Source: Liolophura sinensis (lineage: Eukaryota; Mollusca; Polyplacophora; Chitonida; Chitonidae). From it: a DNA stretch of 64,000 nucleotides. The notes below the pieces were generated by a model, which was not told the origin of the DNA, searched no databases, and was given only the letters and a program-made list of their open reading frames with translations. Shown here in pieces: positions 1 to 11,900 of the stretch (positions are counted from its first letter, which is position 1; the number at the start of each line of letters is the position of its first letter). The stretch lies in contig NC_088306.1 of the NCBI RefSeq assembly GCF_032854445.1, forward strand, positions 27,005,764 through 27,069,763, read 5' to 3'. The translations under genes were made by a program, and so were the position numbers.

Positions 1-12
1 GACTCAACAACC

Positions 13-480
13 TTGGTCCTTTCCGGGAATCGACCTTGGAATTAACCTAATGCAAAGGGAATCTAAGAAGTCATGTCCTATTTGGTAAGTATGTGGATTT
101 GCTGCTCAGGATGTGTAATGGAAATAGACCTCATGGCAGTAGCCCTTACCCGGAAGATTGCAAACAAAAAGGGTGAATTTTCCAAGACAATTACTGATTT
201 ATGCTTTTTCTTTTCCAACCATTTGTAATTGCTGGAAGTAAAACACCATAGCTACAGCGTTGCAATTATTCCATCTGTTCTTCGTTACACGAATGTCAAC
301 AAGGTTCACAGTCATGTTTTCTGGTAGGCAGTGCTGTAAATCAGGACACTACGGTTAAACAGTTAGTAAGTAAGTCAATTTTCATTGATTTCACATTGTA
401 ATGTCGACAAGGTCAGTCTTGGTGCAAAGTCAGGTAATAGCTTTTCAGGAACATGGTGTGTGCGGGAAGGATATTAACCT
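13..480 (+). repeat. Dispersed repeat C, copy 1
   Basis: This stretch aligns by eye with 13626-14100 over most of its length in the same orientation. Shared blocks include 'ggatgtgtaatggaaa', 'tcaattttcattgatt' and 'aaggtcagtcttggtg', with small indels between them. No long reading frame is conserved between the copies, so it looks like a non-coding mobile-element remnant. The class is unknown. Confidence 0.7.
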
Positions 481-574
481 ATATGTCGAAAAAGAGACAT
501 TCGTACACCCACACCTGTATAAAATTAAAACTAACACCGAGATGGCTCTGTCCAGTTCGGTCTTCAAGCTAGTC

Positions 575-740
575 ATTGCCCTAGGGGGCGTGTAATTTGC
601 TCATATTTAACCATACATGTACAGTTAAAATAAAGCTCTAACTAAAGTGAACGGACAAGAGGCCATTTCACCGGTTGTGCAGTTGTCACTGCTCTCGTTT
701 GTTTTACTGTGTATACTGTAAATCTTATGTTACATTCTGG
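575..740 (+). repeat. Dispersed repeat B copy (partial)
   Basis: This is a partial copy of a family also seen at 11740-11900, 16390-16684 and 43330-43510 (+) and at 26245-26490, 49590-49740, 49855-50160 and 61255-61540 (-). Shared blocks include 'gggggcgtgtaatttgct', 'gacaagaggccatttcac' and 'gttgtcactgctctcgt'. No coding potential is conserved. The repeat is probably a non-autonomous element, of unknown class. Confidence 0.65.
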
Positions 741-919
741 TCGAATGCCACATTTTGCGTCTTGAATCCAGCTACGTTTTGTCCGTCTATGGATTTCATG
801 TCATGGCATTTATTACGCATTTGACACGCTTTTAGTAGTAAATAAGCCGCGAGGATAATAATTTAGCGTTTGTCTGGTATAAGTTTAAATGCTCGGCATA
901 AATCTATTCGTAGATACAA

Positions 920-1260
920 ACATTCGCCTACCAGTCGTCAACCAAAATGGATGTCGTGAATCACTAATGGAAAGATCAGATGTCTGAACGACGTTCAGAC
1001 ATCGTAATATAAGCGTAAACTTAACTTTGTTCCGTAACTTTATAAAGTATGTTTAAACCAAGACAGAATCATGCAAAGAAAAGCAGTCAGCAGTTTTAAG
1101 TGGAGTTGGAAAGACGCAAAGAGTGTTCTAGGCGAAAGAATAAAATCAGTATTCAAATCATGTTCCATACTAGTACATGTATATAAGTTGTGGCTAAGCA
1201 AAATATGAATCTAGATTGCGCTTTAACAGGGATTGTTCATATATCCAACGTGGAAACTGT
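920..1260 (+). repeat. Dispersed repeat A copy
   Basis: This is a diverged copy of family A. Recognisable blocks are 'cattcgcctaccagtcgtca', 'agcagtcagcagtttt', 'ggaaagacgcaaagagtg', 'atcagtattcaaatcatg' and 'gttcatatatccaacgtgg'. The same block order occurs at 37270, 46995, 51449, 55560 and 59590. About 60 bases near 970-1035 differ from the other copies. No gene is seen. Confidence 0.7.
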
Positions 1261-1378
1261 TATAAGGCGTTACAAGCGATGTAATGGGTAAAATATACAA
1301 GGCATTGGAAAACCAACAAGGAAATTTAATTTTGTTACATACAGCTTGAGTTATACTACCCTTATAATTCATAATGCT

Positions 1379-1490
1379 AGGTTTTAAGTACCTTGTCACC
1401 ATGACTTTGTGCGCTATGCTGGAGGGGCATGGGTATTGATTTTGGTTCAAGACACAGTCCGTGCTTTGTATGGACTGCATGATTTCGCGA
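1379..1490 (+). repeat. Dispersed repeat D fragment
   Basis: The block around 'gttttaagtaccttgtcacc' followed by 'gcatgggtattgattttg' recurs in diverged form at about 5735-5830, 14490-14560 and 15355-15420. It sits directly before the large inverted-repeat arm. The boundary is uncertain and the class unknown. Confidence 0.45.
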
Positions 1491-1492
1491 GT

Positions 1493-2066
1493 GGTATACC
1501 CCGCTCTCGGAAATCCCATGGCTCTGCTACACCTCGCTTCAATAACTGCAACGATATAGTCAATAGGAGGTGTAACATGCTATCCAGTAATTGCTTATTG
1601 TACCACCCACACCTCTCTGAATCAACCACTATCTCGTAAATTTGATGCGTTTAGTCTTCTCTCATGTTTACGTAATAACCGGTCACGGAAGTGCCAGTGA
1701 GTGGACACAAACTGAACTAAATATTATAGCCGAAGACATCTAGACACTGACCAAAGCTCTGGTCAATGTACACTTCTATTCCATTATGCGTCTAAATGAA
1801 ATATGTCTTATTCTACTTAAATGAAATATCAGAATCCTGTTATGTAGCAACTTGAACTGTTCTACCTTAATGAAATATCTGAATCCTGTTATTTAGCAAC
1901 TTGAACTGTTCTACCTAAAGGAAATATGTTCTACATTACCTAAATGAAATACCTGAATCCTGTCATTTGTCAGTTTGAACTGTTCTGCCTAAATGTAATA
2001 AGTACTACTCTACTTCAATGAAATATCTGAATCCTGTCATTTACATTCTTGTCCTACCTAAATGAA
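1493..2066 (+). repeat. Left arm of a ~570-bp inverted repeat pair, with internal minisatellite
   Basis: The reverse complement of this segment occurs at 41752-42299. It runs from 'ggtataccccgctctc' through 'atcaaccactatctcgtaaa' and 'gaagacatctagacactgac' to 'cattcttgtcctacctaaa'. The distal part (about 1790-2066) is a degenerate tandem repeat of roughly 55-75 bp built on 'aaatgaaatatctgaatcct'. The arms lie about 40 kb apart in opposite orientation. They may be two independent copies of one family, or termini of something larger. Confidence 0.8.
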
Positions 2067-2251
2067 ATAATTACTATTTACTGCTCCCCTCAACATTATT
2101 CACTACTTCCCTACAGCCGAAGCAGTGTAACATAACAAATAATTGTTACATAATATGCATTATTGTGGGTTGTTCTTTAACCATGGTGATCGATTATTGG
2201 TCAATCTGTTCATGTTATCTGTGCTTATATTAAATAATTGTTGTGTAGAAT

Positions 2252-5025
2252 ATGAAATTACAAACAGATCAAATGAGCAGCGCCAATGATGATATTCCAT
2301 TCCCCAGTCTAGTATCAACACTTCCATTCCATGATGATAACACACTACATAAAGATCAAGTGTACGAGGAATATTCCTTTAACAGAGAAGAATTAGAAAA
2401 TAATAGTTTTAAAGTCGTAGAACTATTTGATATTGTTAAGAATTATACTCCTTTGGATGATATTGAATATGAAATATCTTACTGGAATGACATTAGTTTT
2501 CACCAATCCAGTTATTTTGCATCCAGTGCTTGTAACACTGAAACACTTCTACAAAACTCTAATGAGCACCTCTCCTTCTTTCACATGAACGCCAGGAGCA
2601 TTAAAAGGCATTTCACGGAAACATCTGGTTTCTTACACAACCTAAACTATCCATTTTCAGTCCTAGGTTTTTCTGAATGCTGGCTTACCCCATTTACATC
2701 AACTCTTTACGAATTGCCCGGCTATAAATGCTTTTCTTCGATGCGCTCATAAAGGAGGGGCGGTGGATAAGCTTTATATATTAAGAACACCATAGAGTCA
2801 TGCGCGGTAAGGGAAGACCTAGGTTTTTGAAAAGATGATGGCAGCTTTGAGACTCTTTTCGTGGATATTGAGCTTTCTGACAAGGCCTACCTCACTGGAA
2901 TCGTGTACCGCCCTCCTGTTAAGGATATAGCTGAATTTAATGCCCATCTATTATCAACCGTACAAATCTGCCAAAGAGAAAAGAAAACTTGCGTAATCAT
3001 AGGCGACTTTAACATTAATCTCCTTAAAACTGACCATCATCAACAGTCTCAAAATTTCATCACACTTTTTGTTTCCACAAATAACCAAGCCGACAAAGGT
3101 CTAATCCCACTCAGCCACTTTAACCGACAATATTTTTACTAATTTTCACTTTCTTTTTAGGATTCTCCTCACTGACATCACATATCACTTTCTCATATTA
3201 CATATTCTAAAAGTCAAGTATAAACAAAACCAAACGTACATGAAACAAGCTTTCGCATATTCTTCATTGCTAACAAAGACGCATTTTCCCGGTAAACTGG
3301 GATCAAGAAACTACTGATGTAAACATATCAATGGATGTATTCTTTGAAAAGTTTAGTTCACTGTATAATGAATGTTTCCCATTAACTTCGATCAGCGTAA
3401 ATAAACAAAAAATAATCAAACCGTGGGTAACCAACAGCATCCTGATATCGATCAGTGAGAAAAATAGACTCTACCGTCAGCAACTAATAAATAAAACTGA
3501 TCGAGCGCGAAAACAATATAGAATGTACAGAAATCGGCTAAATTCCACACTTCGCGTGGCAAAAAATATTTTGAAAACAAGTTTAACAAGTATAACAATG
3601 ACATCAAGAACACGTGGAAACTTTAAACGAATTGATGAACAAGAAAAACAAGGATCACTTCCCCTTTGTTTTGAAATTGAGAGGCGCAAGTCAACATATA
3701 AAACTGAAATAGCTAAGGGTTTCAACGAATAATTTTGCTCTTTGGCCTCTAATCGTGAGTCTAATATACCTTCAGAGGAGAAAATTTTTTCAGATTATTT
3801 TGGAAATCCTAATGACAGTAATTTTTCCTTTCCATACATTTCACCGAAAGACATTTTTAATGCTCTAACATCCTTGAAATCTAATGCTGCTACTGGGCTA
3901 GATGGTATCCATATGTCTATTGTTAAACTTGTTTTTGACTATCGGCTCCTCTAGCCCACATTATTAATTTGTCGTTCTCACCAGGCGTCCCCGATATTCT
4001 AAGAAGAGCAGAAGTGTTCCCGGTCTACAAAGCTGGTAGACATGACCTATTAGAAAACTACAGACCAATATCTACTCTTCCATGTCTAAGCAAAACATTA
4101 GAAAAACTTGCTACCAATTCTATCATTGATTATCTCCAGTCATATAATATAATTGATATTAACCAGTTTGGTTTCAGAATGACATGTCAAAAGTAACAGA
4201 CGTCCTAAATATTATACCCTGTGCACCCGATACTACCACAACCTATTCATGTGCAAATGTCGATGAGGCCATCACGACTTCATCTTACGAGTTAGGAAAG
4301 CTGAACACTTGGTTCTGTGCAAACCGCCATTCACTAAATGTTAACAAAACAAAGTATATGTTAATCTCGCCCACGAGTAGACATACACCACAAATTACTG
4401 TTCCCTTGACTATTTCTGGGACAGAGGTCAAATGAGTCAGGGAGTTCAAATTTCTTGGTTTTACGTTTAACGAAAAGCTAAATTGAACGTCACACATAGA
4501 TTTTATTCGTAAAAAGGTCTCGAGGAGTGTTGCTGTATTAAACAACATTAAGGACTCGGTGAATAAAAAACACTTTTTATCCTTTATTATTCTTTGATCC
4601 ACCCTTACTTTCCCTACGGGAATATTTTATGAGCATATAAGTCTCACTTGCAACCTCTGCAAATATTGCAAAAACGCGCTATTGTGACTATGTCTAGGTC
4701 CCTAGACCACACAAAATTTTTTTGTGCTCTTGAAATTCTGCCCTTATCTGGATTGAGTATTTACTTTTTTTATCACCCCGAAGTATTATTACGCTTTAAT
4801 AATTACATGATTAAAGACATTGACGTACGTCTCTATGGCACAACACGCTGGCCATTAGATCTGTATCGAGCTCCCTTTAAAAGTAATCTGTCCTATCGTT
4901 CACTTAAAGTAGCTGGCCCTCGGCAATGGAACAAACTCCCTTCATACTTACGCAATATTCAGACAACTTCCTTATTCAAATCTAAACTGAAATCATATAT
5001 GCTGCAGCACTTATTCTCCGTTTAA
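2252..5025 (+). pseudogene. Decayed CR1/L2-like non-LTR retrotransposon ORF (endonuclease and RT remnants)
   Basis: Several frames together encode pieces of a LINE polyprotein. The apurinic-type endonuclease start is seen as 'SFFHMNARSIKRHF' (about 2573) with 'FSVLGFSECWLT' after it, and further endonuclease strands lie at 2861-3142 ('GIVYRPP', 'VIIGDFNINLL'). RT finger motifs follow at 3742-3954 ('SNAATGLDGI') and 3969-4196 ('YRPISTLPCLSKTLEK', 'NQFGFR'). The frame then jumps to a degraded motif C region at about 4200-4260 ('CAPDTTTTYS' where an ADD motif is expected) and to thumb sequence ('LNTWFCANRHSLNVNKTKYM'). The C-terminal domain at 4648-5025 contains 'GPRQWNKLPSYLRN', typical of CR1/L2-related LINEs. 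Motif A and the palm core are absent, and stops and frame changes are frequent. The copy is dead. The exact clade is inferred. Confidence 0.85.
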
Positions 5026-5290
5026 TCTAACACACAATAATATACTTGACAGTCGTTACTGTAATCACCTGTATATATTATTTATTCTAATTTACTTTTT
5101 TCACAGGAACAGATAATCACGATGTTTATAATCACCACAGTTCACATTCCTGCATTATATACACATTGTGTGTTAATGGGATAGAGCAAGCTCCATGGAG
5201 CTTTATTCCCGACAGTATGTTTCTGTATGTTTATATGAATCTTATGTACTGTATATTACATTGGTGAATAAACAAAACAAAACAGACAGA
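5026..5290 (+). mobile_element. Likely 3' UTR and tail of the CR1/L2-like LINE
   Basis: This AT-rich non-coding stretch follows the LINE C-terminal stop. It ends near 'ttggtgaataaacaaaac' with an A-rich simple tail, as expected for a LINE 3' end. The exact end and any target duplication were not determined. Confidence 0.5.
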
Positions 5291-5329
5291 CAAACCAACA
5301 GGCCGACCAATAAATCGAGCAAGAACAAA

Positions 5330-5480
5330 TGTACCTGGCTTGGAACCAGGGCCCAGTTTCACGACTCTTCCTACGTTAAGCAAGTAGCTGAAGTCAGTAG
5401 TTCGTGCCTGTCCAATATGGAGTTTTTGTCAGAACAAATACACCGAACACTACTTAAGAATTGCACTATGTTGCTTAAGT
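5330..5480 (+). repeat. Dispersed repeat D-type fragment
   Basis: Blocks 'tcagtagttcgtgcctgtcc', 'acactacttaagaa' and 'actatgttgcttaagtaaac' recur at about 14640-14730 with similar spacing. No coding function is apparent. Confidence 0.5.
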
Positions 5481-5524
5481 AAACGACTTTTCCTTGAGGT
5501 GTTTCGCGAAAAAAATTCCTGATA

Positions 5525-5716
5525 CGTTGAAACTGCATAGGCTCCGTGTTTTGGAGTTGAGATCAGTTGGAGAAACCATGCCCTGGTATTTTAAAGCTGC
5601 ATACGCTCCGTGTTTTGGAGTTGAGATCAGTTGGAGAAACCATACCCTAGTATTTTAAAGCTGCATACGCTCCGTGTTCTTGGGTTGTGATCAATCGCAG
5701 AAATTGATGTTTTAAT
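5525..5716 (+). repeat. 64-bp tandem repeat, about 3 copies
   Basis: The block 'ctccgtgttttggagttgag' and its context recur at a spacing of exactly 64 bases, anchored on 'ctgcata' at 5533, 5597 and 5661. Copies 1 and 2 are nearly identical and copy 3 is more diverged. It looks like a short minisatellite. Confidence 0.9.
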
Positions 5717-6900
5717 ACTGTTATAATTCACTATGGCAGGCTTTAGGTGCCTTGTTACGTTACATTAGGTTTAGGCGGGAATGCCGTGTGCATTGATTTT
5801 AGTCCCAAACGTCCGCAATCCAATTAATTCAGCCATAAAACTTAATAAAAAAACTGCCTGTTCTGGATCCAGATCTCCTAAATCTGCTAACTGTAACTCC
5901 AATTAAATCGAACATTGACTAAGTACATTGAAATCAATAAGACGGATGACGCTAACAAGGTTTATCTGACCAGTTGAACTTCTTGATATGTGATGAATGT
6001 GGGCAATTGTAGGACATTAAATTTTAGTTGCCTGCTACCTAAAACAATTCTAAATAACTCCTGAAAATAATTCAAAGAAAGCAGACTTTGATTAATGGAC
6101 AAAGTACGCAGATGTACAGGGGCAATAAACCCTTGCAGTTAGATGGGAAATCGTTACTCTCCCTGTCGCTCAGGCCGATTGCCAACCTGCTCACAGTGAC
6201 AGACCGTTTGCCAAATGAAGAAAGGGCTTCCCTGGTATGCGGTTGAAGCTAAGTAACATACGTAGCTGATGAAATAACCAAAAATATTCCTGGCTGACCA
6301 TCAGCCTCCTGTATGACGTTAAACGTATAGAATACGAATATACGACAGTAAAATAAATAAACATAAAAATGTGCAATGAAAGCAATCGAACTCTTGATCA
6401 TATCCACAAAAACGATTTTAAGACAAGCATGTTACCACTGAACCTATGCGGACGACGCGAAGTCATGAAATATTACGGTGAATGGAGAGTTTCAGTCACC
6501 TTTCAACATATTGCCTATTTTCGATTTACAGATATATGACTGCTTGAATAAACACGATACTTCATTATAGCTTACAACTCCCTAACTAGACATTAAATAT
6601 TTTTTTGTCTTCTGATAAAAAAAAGTATAAATCTCTCCAAATTTACCCACAGTTGTTCTGTATCAGTTGTACCACATACTCATCCAAGGTTTTATTGTTT
6701 TCTGCATGAAAAAAAATTACAGCTCAATCCTGCGCCGGAGTGGCATTATTTCTAACATATAGTACTGAAAGTAACTGTGCATCATCTGCAGTTATGCCAT
6801 GTTCTAATGAATTAAGATAAGAATATGATATTTGGTATTCTGTTTAATCACTGTTTAACTGTTGACAGGATAATCTCGAAATCTTTATGATTTGACACTA
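5717..6900. other. Gene-free stretch
   Basis: I see no supported gene here. Around 5735-5830 there is a repeat D fragment ('aggtgccttgttacgtt', 'gtgtgcattgattttag'). The rest is AT-rich unique-looking sequence with only short random frames. Confidence 0.6.
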
Positions 6901-8170
6901 GGCATCATGACACGCACTCGAAGAGATGTGGTGTCAAAAGTCAGTTCACAAACTCAATATCGTGTGTATCCACCATTGGCGTTGATGCGGGCTTGACAAC
7001 GACGACGCATAGACGACACTAAGCGAGTGAAGGAAGCTTGGGGAATGTTGTTCCATGTCTGAAGCAACATTTGTCCCAAATCAGCTAACGTCAATGGCTG
7101 ATTCGGGCCCTGACGTAATCGCCGTTTTATTTCATCCCATCCGTGCTCGATAGGGGACAGGTCAGGAGAAACTGCTGGCCAAGAGAGTACCGGGATGTAC
7201 TGTCTCAAGAAATCCGTCACAACACGAGCGACATGTGGACGGGCATTATCTTGCTGAAGTGTGATGTTACGTCCATGTCCTTGAATGAACGCTTGCACAT
7301 GAGGCAGAATGATCTCGCCCCTGTATCGCAGGCCTGTCAGATTGCCATTCACAATGACAAGTTGGGTCCGCCCATGAGATGTGATGCCTCCCCATACCAT
7401 AACGCTGCCGCCACCAAACGCTCGACGTTGAACAACGCACGCGTCAGCATACTGTTCACCAGGACGTCTGCTCACCCTTGCCCTGCCATCTGAGCCGTCC
7501 AGATGAAATCTCGACTCGTCAGTGAACAGAACACCATCCCAATCTTGTCTCCTGTACCGCAGATGTTGTCTGCTTGACAAGACGTGCCTGTCGGTGACGT
7601 TGGAGCAAAATCGGACGTATGGCAGGACGTCTGGGTCGGATGTTGCGCTCCCGCAGTCGGTTCCGTACAGTCCTAGAGCTGATTGGGCGTAAGCCAGGAA
7701 TGGTCCGAGCAGTCAAACTGGAACTCTGGAATCGATTCCTTAGATGGGTCAGCCGAATATGGTTGTCTTGCTGACGTGACGTCACACGTGGACGGCCGGA
7801 CCGGGGCAAATCTCTCGTGTTCCCATTCTGTTGAAAACGTCGCCATAGAGAGGATATCGTGTTTCGATGGACACCAAAATGTCTGGCAACTTCATTCTGG
7901 GCCATTCCAGTCTCCAGCATACCCACGGCGCGGAGACGCTGATTTTCTGTAAGCCGTGGCATGTTGTACGTACAGTTTATGTTAAAGTTAACGTGTTTTC
8001 CACAACATTTAGAGGCTAAAGAATAATCAACAGTTCTTCAATTTTCGAAATCAGGTGTGTGAACTTCATGTGTCAAACATCATGCAGAATGTGAGTCATG
8101 TCATTATACACGAAGTGCACGTGCCACGCGCGATACGTGACATAACATTTCATGAAAAATGCTTGGCTAA
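6880..8170 (-). mobile_element. Probable extent of the Tc1/mariner-like transposon
   Basis: The transposase is flanked by non-coding sequence with weakly matching inverted blocks. 'agttcacaaact' lies left of the ORF near 6941, and the complement of 'agttcacacacct' lies right of it near 8055. 'ttgacac' also occurs on both sides in inverted orientation. I could not fix exact terminal inverted repeats or a TA duplication by eye, so these limits are approximate. Confidence 0.45.
6954..7962 (-). pseudogene. Tc1/mariner-superfamily (IS630-like) transposase, single frameshift
   Basis: This encodes a cut-and-paste DNA transposase. The N-terminal part (7962 down to about 7580) has a helix-turn-helix DNA-binding region ('GMAQNEVARHFGVHRNTISS') and the linker 'RSGRPRVTSRQQD'. 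The C-terminal part (7580-6954) holds the DDE/D catalytic domain with 'FTDESRF', 'QQDNARPHVARVV' and 'SPDLSPIEHGWDEIKRR'. By my count 33 residues separate the second D from the E. The two halves lie in different frames, offset by 1 nt, with the break between about 7600 and 7560. Otherwise all catalytic residues are present and I see no other stop, so the copy is fairly young. Total length is about 335 codons, normal for the family. GC content is higher than in the flanks, consistent with a recent arrival. Confidence 0.93.
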
Positions 8171-8329
8171 ATATTTATTGACGGTTAGGTTTATAACTTT
8201 TCAAACATCTTTTGTTTTGTCCCATTTTCTGTGATGCACAATTACTTTTTTCCATTAGTATAGTTGCAAGGGGCCCTCTGAATGAGTTTTCCACTGGCGT
8301 TAGTTGTTATTTTAGTCGTTCTTTTGTCC

Positions 8330-8620
8330 GTAAATCAACCTCTGTCTACGGCCGTTAAGAAACCGCTCCATACTCTTTATCTTGGTTTCGGTATGAATTT
8401 ACTGTTTTAGCTTTCCTTATGTACGCAACACTGAATTACAAAGTGGTCAAAGCAATGGTAAAGTGAATACCTGAAAATTTCTTATTTTGGCCATAAACTC
8501 ATATCAGTATTCAAACCGTGTACCATGTTAGTATATAAGTTGTTGATAATAATAGTGCAATGTATCTCAGTTGCACTTTGATTGCAACTGTTCATGTATC
8601 TAGCGTGGTAATAAGTACGA
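8330..8620 (+). repeat. Dispersed repeat fragments, including family A 3' part
   Basis: The part at 8330-8470 ('ccgtaaatcaacc', 'tatgtacgcaacactga') matches 15770-15915 in diverged form. The part at 8500-8620 ('agtattcaaaccgtgtacca', 'attgcaactgttcatgtat') is family A. The two parts may belong to one larger element. Confidence 0.6.
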
Positions 8621-11618
8621 CGTAAAACTCAAAGGCACCTACATACCAATGAAAATTCTACTCAAAATAGAACATTAAGCCATTACAGCAAAAAAAAAAA
8701 ACTTCATCTTTTTTTTCCTTTCAAAAGGCAACTGCCGTGTCGACATCGTTTTATTTATTCTTTGTTTTTATTGTATTCAAGCATATCATTACGGATCAAG
8801 AATGTCGCCGTGAAATATATAGCTGCCCCTATCAGGGACATTATCTGTCATACTGTAGTGGATGATCTGGACTGTGCCGTGGATTAAGTATCTCCAGTTC
8901 CATGAACATTTGAGGGTTGAGTCTACAATGGCGTATTCTGCATGAAAGGCATTAGTTTTAAAGAGCTGTGTTTCAATTGAGGTTGGGCTATTGTTTTAGT
9001 GTGACATAGGCTTAGCATGCAAACGGGTGAACATCACGCTATATTAGTGGGTTGGATTTCATTTGTCCGTTCAAAAGAGAACTTTAATGCACAAGAAACG
9101 ATGGGTTTCAATTTCTGGGGTGTTAAATTATTGAAAGTATGCGAGTGACCAGAATGGAAATCATATCTTAGAGACCATGATCTTTGGACACATCAGATGT
9201 AAATTACAGCCCAGTCTTCAACAGGAAACATTCAAAATTTCATCATTCACTTCCGGTTATCTGAGGATTTAGTGGCAATAAGCAGTCAACACCTGGGGAT
9301 CACCTGGGGACGATTCCATGAAAACACCTGGTAAAAACATATTTCAATCGAAAACAAAATTCTCAAGCTTTCTGAAAAGTATCATACTGGATTATTTTAA
9401 TGAGATTTCACCGAATAACATGTCGAAAAAATGACAACACTGCACAAATGGCTCATGTGAAATCTTGAGAATTTTATCCCATCAAACACGTTGCTATCAG
9501 ATTTCGCGGCCTAAGCCGTTAAATATCCTTTATCCACTCACTCCATGAAGTGACATATAATAACACAGATCTACTGCATACGACATCATTTTGAGATCTT
9601 TTACAACGATTTAGTTACGTATAGCAGGGGGGCCATTTCACAGTGTTGTGAGACAGGTCTGTATCATTTACGGGCCACCACAGACGTAAAATTAGTTGAA
9701 TGACAAGCCATGTATAATTTAACGTTACCACAAATTATGTCAGACACTAACATACTGTCTCGGCCGGAACTGCATTTATCTCCCAAGTAGACCCTAAATC
9801 TACTTAGACACGCTGTTCAAATTATACAAATACATTTTTGTCGTTCATTTTACCGTTTACTTAACAGTTGGTAAATAACAAATGCCAGTAGGTGAAAATT
9901 CATTAGGGATGCCCATGCTTTATGGGAATGAGAAGATTTTGCTCCTTTGTCTTTCTTGCATACAAGGGATAATTTTTTCTCTTGTCTTTCATAAAATGCA
10001 TTAAAATTATTGAAACGCCGTGTTCAAGCTGAGGTGCTTTCTCTGATAACTAGGCCAGCAATGCTCTCGTCTTAGAGGCCACCACCACAAAACTGAAGCA
10101 TAAGTTTCAGCGACAGTTGAACAATTCTGTTGTAATTTTTTTAAATATTTAATAGGGGTCAACTGAGTCACAAGCATAACCCCTCCAGAGGCCACGACCT
10201 GAACCAGGAATACCCCGGCCGTGTGTCCCCGGGCTACTTAAACTGTAAATGATATAGCAGGCGTACTGTATCAACAGTTCAAGCAGTGGAAGAAAGCAGT
10301 GGAAAAGATGTAAAAATATTTAATGCCGGTTTAAAATACTTTGAATGGTAGTCTTTCAGTGAACATAGGCGTTAGTCAGGTGCTATCTATCTCTTCAAGA
10401 CAAAATTGAAATCTTGTCACGGTGTTTAGATTTTTATACTGAAAGTTTAAGTTTTGACACTTTTATTTTAGGGTAACATCAATGAGATGGTAAAAGTTTT
10501 AAATTCACTGGCTCCAAAATTAAAACTCTAAAATCCAGTCTCAAATTTGGACTGAAGTCGGAATGACTATGTCATAAAATTACATACACATTTGGTTCAC
10601 CCTGATTATTTTATTCGCACGTACTATAGCGTGGGGAGGAAGCGGATTGAAGGGGGAGTGTATATGACCCTCGATACGAACACTACAGGATCAAACAACA
10701 TAACGTCGTAAGTTCAAAACATTAGTCGATCACGCAATGAAAGAACACTTGGAAAATATCCTGTATGAGTTAAGAGGGGTTCTCCCTTTACTCAATTTTA
10801 TCGTGAAATTCACATGTTCCCGGTTCCACGACACACGATATAAGATGCGGCATTCATCAATTTGACGTTGACATACCTGAATGCAATTTTTTATTGAAGG
10901 AGATGACAACACAACATGTTAGCCTTCTCTGTAACATTCAAACGTTTCCGTAGGCATAATAGTAATAGGTCCAATTCCAAAGGTCAGCTTGCAGATTAAA
11001 TGTGAGGTTTTTCATCCAACGGTTAGTGATCCGATGTACACAGCAAGAAAGAATTCAACACCAATGAACTACACTAATGTGGTTTAAATTTAAACACCGC
11101 TTTCAAGCGGGCAAAAAGTGCACCCCAAAAATGAAATCATTAAAGCTGTGCATGTGAAAGTTTTGTTTTTATCCGTCTGTGTTTTAACCTGTGTTTTAAC
11201 CAGCGTGGCTAAATACTGTTCTTATGTATTTAGCCAGTACGACCTCCACTTTACGTACAAATGAGTTAAAATCACAGTATGTTCGTGAGATTCAATTCAC
11301 TGAAAAAAACTCGCCCAAATGACGTCATTTAAACGAATCATTAGAACTGGCAACTGAATCTGCACGCCTATGGACACACCAGTCGTAGGTTCAACCCCAG
11401 TTTAGGACAGGCAATCTTCTAATATTCATCCTCCACTGTTCTCGGTAGCAATAAAAGTGGACAAAACAGATCACTGCCGGTCAAGAATTATGACATGCGC
11501 ATTCAGTTTGTCTTTTGAGTGAAAATCCGACCGTCTAGCCTGAAGAAGTTTGTCAAATCTTATTTCCCATATTTATGAAATTAATCAGTATGTTTAAGTG
11601 AATCATGCTTCAGTATGA
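8621..11618. other. Gene-free stretch
   Basis: Only short frames without recognisable motifs occur in this 3-kb stretch. It contains A/T homopolymers near 8690-8715 and otherwise unique-looking AT-rich DNA. I could not support any exon, RNA gene or mobile element. Confidence 0.55.
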
Positions 11619-11700
11619 CCTATTTATTTGATTGGTGTTTTACGCCGTACTCAAGAATATTTCACTTATACGACGGCGGCCAGCATTGCTTTGGTATGAT
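11619..11700 (-). repeat. SINE family 1, 3'-end fragment
   Basis: 'attggtgttttacgccgtac', 'aagaatatttcacttatacg' and 'acggcggccagcatt' form the conserved 3' part of the tRNA-derived SINE seen complete at 52058-52301. The tRNA-like head is missing, as expected for a truncated copy. Confidence 0.8.
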
Positions 11701-11739
11701 ATTGAACTCCTACGAATCAATCAAATAGGTTGTGTGTTA

Positions 11740-11900
11740 TGCGTGTAAATTGCATTACATGAAATAAGAATAAAATCATAAGTGAGGTAAATTGTCAAGA
11801 GGGCGTATTTCACGGGTTACGTGTGACTATTTGCCAGCCATCACACTGTCGTCGCTGCTTTCATTCCCTATGCTGTGCGTCTTTAATTATGTTTTACCTG
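11740..11900 (+). repeat. Dispersed repeat B copy (partial)
   Basis: 'gtcaagagggcgtatttcac', 'gttacgtgtgactatttgcc' and 'cacactgtcgtcgctgc' match the family B consensus order. There is no coding sequence. Confidence 0.7.

Noticed and set aside
6954-7962. Bacterial IS630 insertion sequence or horizontal transfer from bacteria
   Set aside because: The IS630/Tc1/mariner superfamily is widespread in animals and everything around it is eukaryotic repeat DNA.
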